DNA of 64,000 nt from Actinoplanes cyaneus (lineage in GTDB: Bacteria; Actinomycetota; Actinomycetes; Mycobacteriales; Micromonosporaceae). The stretch spans positions 287,581 through 351,580 of the forward strand of contig NZ_BOMH01000002.1 of NCBI RefSeq assembly GCF_016862095.1, in the 5' to 3' direction. Under the pieces are notes generated by a model. That model did no database searches. It was not told the origin of the DNA and worked only from the letters and a program-made list of their open reading frames with translations. A program made the translations under genes and the position numbers. This document shows, in pieces, positions 47,527 through 55,351 of this stretch (positions within the stretch are counted from its first letter, which is position 1; every line of letters starts with the position of its first letter).

Positions 47527-48411
47527 TCAGGTTACGGGGGCGAGGGCTTCGGACGGGGTACGGGTGGGACGGGTCGACAGCCAGCAACCGGCGACGATCA
47601 GGAGGAAGCCGGCAACCGTGCCCACCCCGACCGGCTCCTGGAGCAGCGTCACCCCGAGCAGCGCCGCCACGACCGGGTTCACGTAGGTGACCAGGCCGGC
47701 CTTGTTCGACCCGGCCAGCGCGATCAGCCGGTAGAACGCCAGCAACGCCAGCGCCGTGCAGAGCAGGCCGAGCCCGGCGAGGGCCAGCCAGGAGTCCGCG
47801 CCGACGGCGCCCGGGGACGGCAGCCGGAACACCGCGAACGGGAGCAGCACCACCGTGCTGATCGTGGTGGTCGCCGCGGTCAGCGCGTCCGGCGGCACGT
47901 CCGAGAGCCGCTGCTGCACCAGCTTCGTCGCGTAGGCGTAGGAGAGCGCCGCGAGCAGCACCATCCCCGCGCCGATCAGCCCCCAGCTGTCGCCGGAGAC
48001 GTCCAGCCCGACGAGCACCACCACTCCGAGGAACCCGGCGACGAGACCGGCGACCCGGATCCCGGTGATCGGCTCGGCGTTCGCCATCAGCAGTGCGATC
48101 ACCACCGGCTCGATCGCGATCAGGATCCCGGTCAGCGACGAGCTGATGTGCGTCTCACCGTACGTGATCAGCAGGAAGGGCCCGACGATGTGCACGGCCG
48201 CGAGCCCGGCGACCGGACCGAGCCGCCCGCGCAGAGCGCCGAGGCTTCCGCGGAGCAGGGCGACCGGCACCAGGGCCGCGGCGCCGATCGCACACCGGCC
48301 GGCCACGACGAGCAGCGGCGACAGGTCGTCGATCGCGATCTTGATCAGGAAGTACGGGATGCCCCACAGCACGGACACGAGCACGAAGAGAAGCCAGGCA
48401 GGACGATTCAC
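47527..48411 (-). CDS. EamA/DMT-superfamily permease
   Basis: Protein of 294 residues with ten membrane segments in two EamA halves. It begins WLLFVLVSVLWGIPYFLIKI with the conserved first-helix pattern; the second half contains LLAALSYAYATKLVQQRLSD, and the last helices GLVTYVNPVVAALLGVTLLQ. It probably exports a small metabolite or amino acid. The start is GTG at 48411. The gene is divergent from a LysR regulator across 71 bp, which suggests that this regulator controls it. It is not close in sequence to the DMT protein at 23057. Confidence 0.88.
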   Translation of the reverse strand: MNRPAWLLFVLVSVLWGIPYFLIKIAIDDLSPLLVVAGRCAIGAAALVPVALLRGSLGALRGRLGPVAGLAAVHIVGPFLLITYGETHISSSLTGILIAIEPVVIALLMANAEPITGIRVAGLVAGFLGVVVLVGLDVSGDSWGLIGAGMVLLAALSYAYATKLVQQRLSDVPPDALTAATTTISTVVLLPFAVFRLPSPGAVGADSWLALAGLGLLCTALALLAFYRLIALAGSNKAGLVTYVNPVVAALLGVTLLQEPVGVGTVAGFLLIVAGCWLSTRPTRTPSEALAPVT

Positions 48412-48482
48412 GTGGACCAGCCTTCCCCCGTACGGTAGTTAGCGGTAGTGGTGACTTGGCGAAGACGTACTAAGGAAAACTG

Positions 48483-49409
48483 ATGATCGACTCACGGCGG
48501 TTGCAGGTCCTCTCGTACGTCGCCCGGCACGGGAGCTTCAACCGGGCGGCCGCTGAGCTGCGGCTCACGCCGTCCGCGGTCAGTCAGCAGATCAGCGCTC
48601 TGGAGCGGAGCCTGGGCACGCCCGTGGTCCGGCGCAGCACCCGCGGCGTGGAGCTGACCGAGGCGGGCCTGGTCCTGATCGACGCCGCCGAGGCGATCAG
48701 CGCCGAGCTGCTCACCGCCCAGCGCGAGATCGACCGGCTGGCGACGGCCCGGACCGGGGTGCTGACCGTGGCGACGTTCACCAGTGGCGGCCAGCGGCTG
48801 CTGCCGGCCGCGCTGACCAGCTTCACCGCGGCGCACCCGGGTGTCGAGCTGACCGTGATCGAGAGCGAGCCGGAGCAGAGCCTGCCACTGGTCCGGTCGG
48901 GCGCCGCCGAGCTGGCCCTGGCGTACCACTTCACCGGCCCGCCCCCGATCACCGAGGGTGACCGTTCGGGTCTGGTGTGGACGCCGATCCTGGACGACCC
49001 GATGTTTATCGTGATGCCCGCCGATCACCGGCTCGCCGGCTCCTCGTCGCTGGGCATCGCGGAGCTCGCCGACGAGCGCTGGGTGCACGGCTGCGCCGGC
49101 CAGAGCGACATGATCGAGCACTACGCGGCGCTGGCCGGCGTCGAGTTGCGCGTCGCCTGCCGCGGGACGGATTACCAGTTCGCGCAGTCGCTGGTCCGCG
49201 CCGGCGTCGGCATCAGCTCGATCCCGGAGGTCGCGGTGACGGCCGACCCGACCGGGCTGGCCGCGGTCCCGATGCGGCCGCCCGGCCCGTGCCGCCACAT
49301 CGGCGTCGTCACCCCGAAGCGCCGCCCGTCCGCCCTGGCCCTGGCCCTCGTGCGCACGTTGCGCGAAGCCGTGACCCAGCTCCCGCCCAACCCTTTGACC
49401 TGCCGCTGA
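48483..49409 (+). CDS. LysR-family transcriptional regulator
   Basis: Protein of 308 residues. Winged helix-turn-helix at residues 4-62 (LQVLSYVARHGSFNRAAAEL followed by LTPSAVSQQISALERSLG), then a LysR substrate-binding domain with ERWVHGCAGQSDMIEHYAAL. The ATG at 48483 has AAGGAAAA upstream. Divergent from the DMT permease gene, so it probably activates or represses that transporter in response to its substrate. The 71-bp shared region is rich in TAGTTAG-like repeats near 48438-48452, a possible binding zone. Confidence 0.92.
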   Translation: MIDSRRLQVLSYVARHGSFNRAAAELRLTPSAVSQQISALERSLGTPVVRRSTRGVELTEAGLVLIDAAEAISAELLTAQREIDRLATARTGVLTVATFTSGGQRLLPAALTSFTAAHPGVELTVIESEPEQSLPLVRSGAAELALAYHFTGPPPITEGDRSGLVWTPILDDPMFIVMPADHRLAGSSSLGIAELADERWVHGCAGQSDMIEHYAALAGVELRVACRGTDYQFAQSLVRAGVGISSIPEVAVTADPTGLAAVPMRPPGPCRHIGVVTPKRRPSALALALVRTLREAVTQLPPNPLTCR

Positions 49410-49449
49410 CCCACGGGAACCGGCTGACAGCGTACGGACGAATCGGCTC

Positions 49450-49974
49450 TCAAAGGGTGATCCAGTAACGCTTGATCGTGCCGATCTCGGTGTCCCGGAT
49501 GTCCTCCAGGACGCCGCCGGCGTTCTCGATCGTGCGCGCCGACCCCACGTTGTCGACGTTGCAGGTGATCAGCACGCGGCCGAGCCCCAGCCGCCGCGCC
49601 TCGCCGAGCATCTCGCCGAGCGCGAACGAGGCGAGCCCGCGGCGCCGCGCCGAGGGTCGCACGCCGTAGCCGATGTGCCCGCCGGCCCGCAGCAGGAAGT
49701 CGTTGAGCTCGTGCCGCAGCCCGACCGCGCCCAGGTAGCGATCCCCCTCGACGATCCACCGGAACGTGCAGTGCACCCAGCCCTCGGGCACCGGCAGCGC
49801 GTGGTTCTCGGCGGCGAGCAGCCCGTCCACCCACGCGGCGAAGCCCTCGGGCGTGTCCAGCTCGAGACCGGGCCGCAGGCCGGCGCCGTCCTGATGGACA
49901 CCGGTGCCCCATTCGTCGCGCGAGGCGAGCCAGCTCTCCCGGAGCCGCACGGTGGGGCGGATCAACTCAGGCAT
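49450..49974 (-). CDS. GNAT-family N-acetyltransferase
   Basis: Protein of 174 residues with a single GNAT domain. The acetyl-CoA binding region is GHIGYGVRPSARRRGLASFA (about residue 98), with LGLGRVLITCNVDNVGSART following, which is typical of the RimJ/RimL-like group. The substrate is unknown. Its stop is 40 bases from the convergent LysR stop. The gene precedes nothing related; a small intergenic space of ten bases separates it from the DUF305 gene stop. Confidence 0.88.
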   Translation of the reverse strand: MPELIRPTVRLRESWLASRDEWGTGVHQDGAGLRPGLELDTPEGFAAWVDGLLAAENHALPVPEGWVHCTFRWIVEGDRYLGAVGLRHELNDFLLRAGGHIGYGVRPSARRRGLASFALGEMLGEARRLGLGRVLITCNVDNVGSARTIENAGGVLEDIRDTEIGTIKRYWITL

Positions 49975-49984
49975 GCCGCCGACC

Positions 49985-50587
49985 CTATCCGCCGGCGGCC
50001 AGCCGGAGCAGCCGCTGGATCTGAGCCTGGCGCGTTTCGATCATCCTCGTGGCAAGCTTTCTCGCCGGCGGGTACGACCCGGACCCGGACTCCATCCGCA
50101 GCGTCTCCATGCCGTTGTGGAGATTCCCGAGCAAAAGGCTGATGAGCGTACGGTCGAAGTCCGCCCCCTGCGCGGCGGCAAGCTCCCGGCGATCCGTGTC
50201 GCGCAGCGCGTGCAGGTCCCCGTGGCCCGCGTGCGCCCCCGCCGACGGGTCGGCCGTGACCGGTTTCGCCCAGCCGAGCAGCCAGCGTTCCATGGTGCCG
50301 CTCTCGCTCGCCCATTGACCGTGCAACTCGTCGGCGATCGCCCGGATCTGCGGGTCGCCGGCGCGCGCCGAGGCGAGGGTGACCAGTTCCTGCCCCTCGG
50401 CGATCTGCGCGAGCCCCATCTGCAGGAACATGATGTCGACCTCGTTCACCGCAGGAACGGAGTTCACCGCCGTGGTCTCCGGCGCTTTCTCCGCCGGGGC
50501 GGAACAGCCGGCCGCCGCGAGCAGGATCAGGAGCCCGGCCAGGGCGGCCCGGCGGACCGGACCGCCCCGATTCCCGAGGAAGGTCAT
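49985..50587 (-). CDS. DUF305-family lipoprotein encoded behind the LPMO
   Basis: Protein of 200 residues. The ATG at 50587 is two bases after the LPMO stop, so the pair is almost certainly co-transcribed. The N-terminus is a lipoprotein signal (RAALAGLLILLAAAGCSAP, cysteine about residue 29). The rest fits DUF305, a ferritin-like helical fold: VDIMFLQMGLAQIAEGQELV and, in the second half, TLISLLLGNLHNGMETLRME. The HH pair that family members usually carry in the first helix is missing, and only one His remains in the second; His residues cluster in GAHAGHGDLHAL. Some DUF305 proteins bind copper, so a link with the copper enzyme LPMO is attractive but unproven. Confidence 0.8.
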   Translation of the reverse strand: MTFLGNRGGPVRRAALAGLLILLAAAGCSAPAEKAPETTAVNSVPAVNEVDIMFLQMGLAQIAEGQELVTLASARAGDPQIRAIADELHGQWASESGTMERWLLGWAKPVTADPSAGAHAGHGDLHALRDTDRRELAAAQGADFDRTLISLLLGNLHNGMETLRMESGSGSYPPARKLATRMIETRQAQIQRLLRLAAGG

Positions 50588-50589
50588 GA

Positions 50590-51330
50590 CTACAGCGCGG
50601 TCCACAGGGCCGGCACGTTCGGCGGCTCCCACCCGTTCAGTGCGGTGTGCGTCTGCCGGCACCGGTACGACCGGCCGGCGTAGGTGACCACGTCGCCCGG
50701 CTGGTAGGTCGTCCCCGCCGCCCACGTCGTGCTTCCCGAGGTCGGCGGCGGCGTCGTCGGCGTGGCGGTCGGCGTGGGCGAGGCCGTCACGGTGGGGGTG
50801 GGCGCCGGTGTCGATCCGCCGCCGATGTTCAGGTCCACACAGGAGTAGAACGCGTTGACCGTGTCCGCGATGTTCCACCGGGCAAGCACGGTCTGCCGCC
50901 CGCTGAACCCGCGCATGCTGACCGTGTGCGACTTGGTCGCGCCCGGCTGCGCCCCGCCGTCGTTGAACGACGCCAGCAGCGTGTTGCCGATGAAGTACTC
51001 CCAGGTCGCGGTCGAGTGCCGCGCGGTCAGCACCCAGTTGAAGGTGACCGTCTGACCGACACTCGCCGCCGGCCAGTTCCTGCTGTTGTCGGTGAGCACA
51101 GTGAAACGGCTGCCGCCTCCGTTGCACTGCGTGGACCCCTTCGGGGCTTCGACGCTCTGGGGTTCGTAGACGATGTCGCCGCAGTTCGCGACCGCGCCAC
51201 TGGCACAGTTCGCCTGACGGCTGGGCGGGGAGGAGATGTAGCCGTGCGCGAACGCCGGGGAAGCGGCCACGAACAGCGATCCGAGGACCGCCGCGACGGT
51301 CAGCGCGGGTAGGGAGAAACGACGTCTCAT
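50590..51330 (-). CDS. Secreted lytic polysaccharide monooxygenase (AA10) with chitin-binding module
   Basis: Protein of 246 residues from ATG 51330, six bases after AAGGAG; the frame upstream is not signal-like. The signal peptide ends at ASPAFA, leaving His as first mature residue (HGYISSPPSRQANC), the hallmark of the copper histidine brace. The second brace histidine is in LTARHSTATWEYFI. A Pro/Thr linker follows, then a short CBM5/12-type module (TYQPGDVVTYAGRSYRCRQT). It should cleave crystalline chitin oxidatively, although cellulose cannot be excluded. A palindrome overlaps the probable start of transcription. Confidence 0.95.
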   Translation of the reverse strand: MRRRFSLPALTVAAVLGSLFVAASPAFAHGYISSPPSRQANCASGAVANCGDIVYEPQSVEAPKGSTQCNGGGSRFTVLTDNSRNWPAASVGQTVTFNWVLTARHSTATWEYFIGNTLLASFNDGGAQPGATKSHTVSMRGFSGRQTVLARWNIADTVNAFYSCVDLNIGGGSTPAPTPTVTASPTPTATPTTPPPTSGSTTWAAGTTYQPGDVVTYAGRSYRCRQTHTALNGWEPPNVPALWTAL

Positions 51331-51388
51331 CAGGCGCTCCTTGCTGAGAACGGGGGACGACGTGTTCATCAACGTAAATGAAATCCAC

Positions 51389-51408
51389 TTAACAGTAAAG
51401 ACTGTTAA
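51389..51408. promoter_or_regulatory. Palindromic operator candidate of the LPMO gene
   Basis: Perfect inverted repeat TTAACAGT-AAAG-ACTGTTAA (20 bases) directly downstream of the -10 box, over the expected start of transcription. This is a classic repressor position. The regulator is unknown. Confidence 0.65.
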
Positions 51409-51412
51409 GGAT

Positions 51413-51441
51413 TCTTTAGGGCAAGACCCAAACCCGATCAA
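51413..51441 (-). promoter_or_regulatory. Candidate promoter of the LPMO-DUF305 unit
   Basis: On the minus strand TTGATC (51441-51436) and TAAAGA (51418-51413) are 17 bases apart. Transcription would begin inside the palindrome at 51389-51408. Confidence 0.5.
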
Positions 51442-51493
51442 AAGCCCTTTCCCGTACGTCGTGAAACCGACCGCCCCGACCCGCGTCACCGTC

Positions 51494-52228
51494 TCAGATG
51501 TCCCGCCGCCGGAAGGTCACGAACGCCGCGACCAGCAGAGCCCCGGTGGCCGCCGCCAGGACGGCGAACCCGGGCCAGGGATCTAGCATCGCCGGGTCCC
51601 GCGTCGTCGCCAGGATCCGCAGCCCCGCCGCCGTGGGCCAGTACCCGATGACGAACCGCGCCAGCACCTCCGGCATGGCGTTCGCGAACACCGGAACCAG
51701 CAGGCCGCCGACGATCACGCTGGTCACGGCCGCCGCCGTGGACCGCGTCAGCACCCCGGCAGCCAGCCCGAGCAGCCCCGCCGCGCTCAGGTACAGCCCG
51801 GCGCCCGCCACCGCCCGCAAGGCCCCGGGATCGCCCAGCGAGGCGTGCGGGACACCCTGACCCGCGATGGCCGCCTGCCCGGCCAGGAAGGCGAACAGCG
51901 CTGCCACCACCCCGGTGACCAGCACGAACCCGGCGACCAGCAGCGCTTTCGCGGCCAGCATCCGGGCGCGGCGCGGTGCGGCGGCCACGGTGACCCGCAG
52001 CGACTCGGTCGTGAACGCCAGCACCCCGAACACCGCCGCCGCGATCTGGGCGACGATCACCCCGGTGAGACCGGCCCGGACCGGGTCCCACGGTTGCGCG
52101 CCGTCCCACTGCCGAGCTTGCGCCGTCGCGATCATCCACCCGAACAGCACGGTCACCCCGAGCAACGTGATCAGGCACCAGACCGGCGACCGCAACGACC
52201 GCATCTTGATCCACTCCGACCTGATCAT
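51494..52228 (-). CDS. ABC-2 type transporter permease
   Basis: Protein of 244 residues from ATG 52228, overlapping the ATPase stop by four bases. It has six membrane segments, starting with SPVWCLITLLGVTVLFGWMI, in the pattern of ABC-2 permeases (MIRSEWIKMRSLRSP start, and a late IGYWPTAAGLRI). Such permeases pair with the upstream ATPase to export peptides, drugs or lipids, or give immunity to them. It is the last gene of a four-gene operon with a two-component system. Confidence 0.88.
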   Translation of the reverse strand: MIRSEWIKMRSLRSPVWCLITLLGVTVLFGWMIATAQARQWDGAQPWDPVRAGLTGVIVAQIAAAVFGVLAFTTESLRVTVAAAPRRARMLAAKALLVAGFVLVTGVVAALFAFLAGQAAIAGQGVPHASLGDPGALRAVAGAGLYLSAAGLLGLAAGVLTRSTAAAVTSVIVGGLLVPVFANAMPEVLARFVIGYWPTAAGLRILATTRDPAMLDPWPGFAVLAAATGALLVAAFVTFRRRDI

Positions 52229-53127
52229 CGCGGGCTCCCGTACTCGACCGCGTCCGCGGTGGCCGACATGAACACGTCCTCCAGCGACCCGCGCCGCGAG
52301 CTGAGCTCGGTGATCACAACCTGCTCGGCCAGCGCGATCCGCCCGACCGCGGCCGCTTCCAGGCCGCCGACCAGCAGCGCCCCGTCCGGCCGCTCCCGGA
52401 CCACGGCCCCGGCCGCCCGCAGCGCCCGCGCGAAGCCCACGGCGTCGACCCGGACCAGCAGCTCGGCCGGCGAGGCCCCGTCCAGGAACGCCGCCAGCGA
52501 CGTGTCCGCGATCAACCTCCCCCGGCCGATCACGACGAGGTGATCCGCGGTCAGCTCCATCTCGCTCATCAGATGGCTGGACAGCACCACCGTCCGGCCC
52601 TCCCCCGCCAGCTCCCGCATCAGCCCGCGCGCCCAGGCGATACCGGTCGGGTCCAGCCCGTTGATCGGCTCGTCCAGCAGCAGCACTCCCGGATCCCCGA
52701 GCAGCGCCGCGGCGATCCCGAGCCGCTGCTTCATGCCGAGCGAGTACGTCCCGGCCCGCCGCCCGGCCACCTCGGCGAGCCCCACCCGGTCGAGCACCTC
52801 CGCGACCCGTTGCCGTGGCAGCCGGTTGCTCGCCGCCAGCGCGCTCAGATGCGCCCGCGCCGACCGGTTCGGATGCACCGCCTGCGCGTCCAGCAGAGCC
52901 CCGACCTCCCGCATCGGCGACGCGCAACCCGCGAAGTCGCGGCCGTTCACCCGTACCCGCCCGGCGGTGGCCCGCTGCAACGCGAGCGCGACCAGCATCG
53001 TGGTGGTCTTGCCCGCGCCGTTCGGACCGAGGAACCCGGTCACCCGCCCCGGCTCGAACGTGCATGTCAGACCGTCAACCGCGACGGTCTCGCCGTACCT
53101 CTTGGTCAGCTCCTGGATCTCCAGCAT
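52225..53127 (-). CDS. ABC transporter ATPase (ABC-2/drug-export class)
   Basis: Protein of 300 residues from ATG 53127. Walker A GPNGAGKTTTM (about residue 35), signature YSLGMKQRLGIAAAL, Walker B VLLLDEPINGLDP. The C-terminal 90 residues form the extra domain usual in DrrA/NatA-type ATPases. The start lies inside the upstream kinase gene (53-bp overlap), so its translation probably depends on ribosomes finishing the kinase. It works with the ABC-2 permease encoded next. Confidence 0.92.
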   Translation of the reverse strand: MLEIQELTKRYGETVAVDGLTCTFEPGRVTGFLGPNGAGKTTTMLVALALQRATAGRVRVNGRDFAGCASPMREVGALLDAQAVHPNRSARAHLSALAASNRLPRQRVAEVLDRVGLAEVAGRRAGTYSLGMKQRLGIAAALLGDPGVLLLDEPINGLDPTGIAWARGLMRELAGEGRTVVLSSHLMSEMELTADHLVVIGRGRLIADTSLAAFLDGASPAELLVRVDAVGFARALRAAGAVVRERPDGALLVGGLEAAAVGRIALAEQVVITELSSRRGSLEDVFMSATADAVEYGSPR

Positions 53128-54613
53128 GAACCGACGGTGCCCGGTCGTCCTGACCGTTCCCGCAGACTCCCTGAGCGTGCTCTGAGTGCGCCGGCAGCGA
53201 CACCCGGAACAGGGCGCCGCCGCCGGCCGCGTCCCGCACCTCGGCGTCGCCACCGTGCGCGACGACCAGCGACCGCACGATGGAGAGCCCCAGCCCCGAC
53301 CCGCCCGCACCGCTGCGGGCGCGCGAGGACTCCCCCCGATGGAACCGCTCGAAGATCCGCTCCCGCTCCGCCTCCGGAACCCCGGGCCCACTGTCCGCGA
53401 TCTCCAGAATCGCCCGGCCCCCGGCACACCCCACCCCGATCCGCACCGGCCCGTCCGCCGGCGTGTGGGCGTGGACGTTGCCCACCAGGTTGACGACGAC
53501 CTGCCGCAGCCGCGCCTCGTCCCCGAGCACCGGCGCCGCCCCCGGTGGCCCGGCGCCGCCGACCCCGGTCAGCGTCACCGCCCGACCCGGCTCCAGCGCT
53601 TCCAGCTGGTCCCGGGCGTCGGCGGCCAGCGTCCGCAGATCCATCGGCTCGCGGTCCAGCACCGGCCCGGCGGCCGGCTCGTCCAGCCGGGCCAGCAGCA
53701 ACAGGTCCTCCACCAGCCGGGTCAGCCGCCGTGCCTCGGTGTCGATCCGCCGCATGGTCCGGTCGATCTCCCCGGGCGAGGACGACTCGCGCATCAGGTG
53801 CAGCTCCGCCGACCCGGCGATCCCGAACAGCGGGGTCCGCAGTTCATGCCCCACATCCGCGACGAACCGCCGCATCCGCGCCTCGGACGCCGCCCGCGCC
53901 CCGAACGCCCGCTCGATCTGCGCCAGCATGTCGTTGAGCACCGCGGTCAGCCGTGCCACCTCGCTGCCCGGCGGCCCTCTCACCGGCACCCGCCGCTGCA
54001 GGTCACCGGCGGCGATCGCGGCCGCGGTCCGCTCGATGGCCCGCAGCGGCCGCAGCGCCGCCGGCACCCCGAACCACCCGGCCGCCCCGAGCACGACGAC
54101 CAGCGCCGCCTCGGTCAGCGCACAGAACACCAGCAGCCGGGTGAGGATGTCGTCGACGGCCGCGAGCGAGGCGCCCACCACCACGACGCCGCCGCCGGCC
54201 CGGGGCAGCACCGCCAGGCGCCAGGCCGAGCCGTCCTGGCCCGTGGCGCCGAACACCGGCGCGCCGCTCCGGTCACGCAAGGCCGCGGCCGGCGGTGGCG
54301 TGCTCCCCGACCGTCCCGCCTCCGCCGCGCCGGCGACCCGCCCCGACTCGTCGAGGTAGGTCACCGCGAGATCGTCGATCAGATCCAGCCCGCCGAGCAG
54401 CTGATCACCGCGCTCGGCATCCGACCGGCTCAGCAACTGCGGGTTCAACCGGGCCATGAGCTGCCCGAACGCGGAGACCTGGCGATCCACCCGATCGACC
54501 AGATGCACCCGCAGCTCGCGCAGCACCAGCACATCGCTGATCAGGATCCCGACCGTCAGCAACCCCAGCGCCACCACCAGCAGCCGCACCCGCAGCGAGC
54601 CCCGGAACCTCAC
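53075..54613 (-). CDS. OmpR-type membrane histidine kinase
   Basis: Protein of 512 residues. Membrane segment 1 is at about residues 10-31 (LLVVALGLLTVGILISDVLV), an outside sensor of about 120 residues follows, then segment 2 (ALTEAALVVVLGAAGWFGVP) and HAMP. The phospho-acceptor is in VADVGHELRTPLFGIAG, and the HATPase has the N-box VVNLVGNVHAHTP, DSGPGVPEAE and SGLGLSIVRSLV. The last 20 or so residues run into the ABC ATPase gene (53-bp overlap) and are not part of the usual domain. It pairs with the upstream response regulator (four-base overlap). Confidence 0.92.
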   Translation of the reverse strand: MRFRGSLRVRLLVVALGLLTVGILISDVLVLRELRVHLVDRVDRQVSAFGQLMARLNPQLLSRSDAERGDQLLGGLDLIDDLAVTYLDESGRVAGAAEAGRSGSTPPPAAALRDRSGAPVFGATGQDGSAWRLAVLPRAGGGVVVVGASLAAVDDILTRLLVFCALTEAALVVVLGAAGWFGVPAALRPLRAIERTAAAIAAGDLQRRVPVRGPPGSEVARLTAVLNDMLAQIERAFGARAASEARMRRFVADVGHELRTPLFGIAGSAELHLMRESSSPGEIDRTMRRIDTEARRLTRLVEDLLLLARLDEPAAGPVLDREPMDLRTLAADARDQLEALEPGRAVTLTGVGGAGPPGAAPVLGDEARLRQVVVNLVGNVHAHTPADGPVRIGVGCAGGRAILEIADSGPGVPEAERERIFERFHRGESSRARSGAGGSGLGLSIVRSLVVAHGGDAEVRDAAGGGALFRVSLPAHSEHAQGVCGNGQDDRAPSVHAGDPGADQEVRRDRRG

Positions 54614-55278
54614 GGGCGCGGCCCTCGCAGCACGTATCCCGCCCCGCGCCGGGTCTGGATCAGCTTCGGCTCGGCGGTGTCCACCTTGCGCCGCAGATAG
54701 GACATGTAGGTGTCCACGATGCTGGTGTCCCCGGCGAAGTCGTACCGCCAGACCCCGGCGAGGATCTCTGCCTTGGACACCACCTGACCGGCGTTGGTCA
54801 TCAGGAACTTCAGCAGCCGGAACTCGGTCGGCGACAACCGCACCGGCTGCCCGCCCCGGCTCACGTCCTGGGTGTCCGGGTCGAGCGTGAGATCGCCGAC
54901 GACCAGCGCGCCGTCCCCGGACCGGCGCAGCACCGCCGTGATCCGCGCGATCAGCTCCCGCAGGTGGAACGGCTTGGTCACGTAGTCGTCGCCACCCACC
55001 GTCAGCCCGGCGATCTTGTCGTCCGGGGCGTCCTTGGCGCTGAGGAAGAGCACCGGAACGCGCACCCCGGCAGCCCGGAGCCGCCGGAGCACCTCGAACC
55101 CGTCCATCCCGGGCAGCATCACGTCCAGCACGACGAGGTCGGGCGGCTCCCGGACCGCGGCCGCGACCGCCTCGGCCCCGGTCGCCGCGGAGCTCACCGC
55201 GAACCCGGCGAAGCGCAGCGCCTCGGAGAGCAACTCGCGCACGGTCGCCTCATCGTCCACAACCAACAGCCGCCGCAT
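54610..55278 (-). CDS. OmpR-type response regulator
   Basis: Protein of 222 residues. Receiver (residues 1-115): LVVDDEATVRELL, phospho-acceptor Asp in LVVLDVMLPGMDG, Lys in YVTKPFHLREL. Winged-helix DNA-binding domain (about 128-220) with LSPTEFRLLKFLMTNAG and TYMSYLRRKVD. First gene of an operon with its kinase and an ABC exporter, so it probably controls that operon or other envelope genes. All functional residues are intact. Confidence 0.95.
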   Translation of the reverse strand: MRRLLVVDDEATVRELLSEALRFAGFAVSSAATGAEAVAAAVREPPDLVVLDVMLPGMDGFEVLRRLRAAGVRVPVLFLSAKDAPDDKIAGLTVGGDDYVTKPFHLRELIARITAVLRRSGDGALVVGDLTLDPDTQDVSRGGQPVRLSPTEFRLLKFLMTNAGQVVSKAEILAGVWRYDFAGDTSIVDTYMSYLRRKVDTAEPKLIQTRRGAGYVLRGPRP

Positions 55279-55351
55279 GCCCGAACCCTATGGCGGCTCC
55301 CCGGTAAAACCCGGCCATGCTTGGAGAACTCTCAGACTCCGCCCTGGTTGT

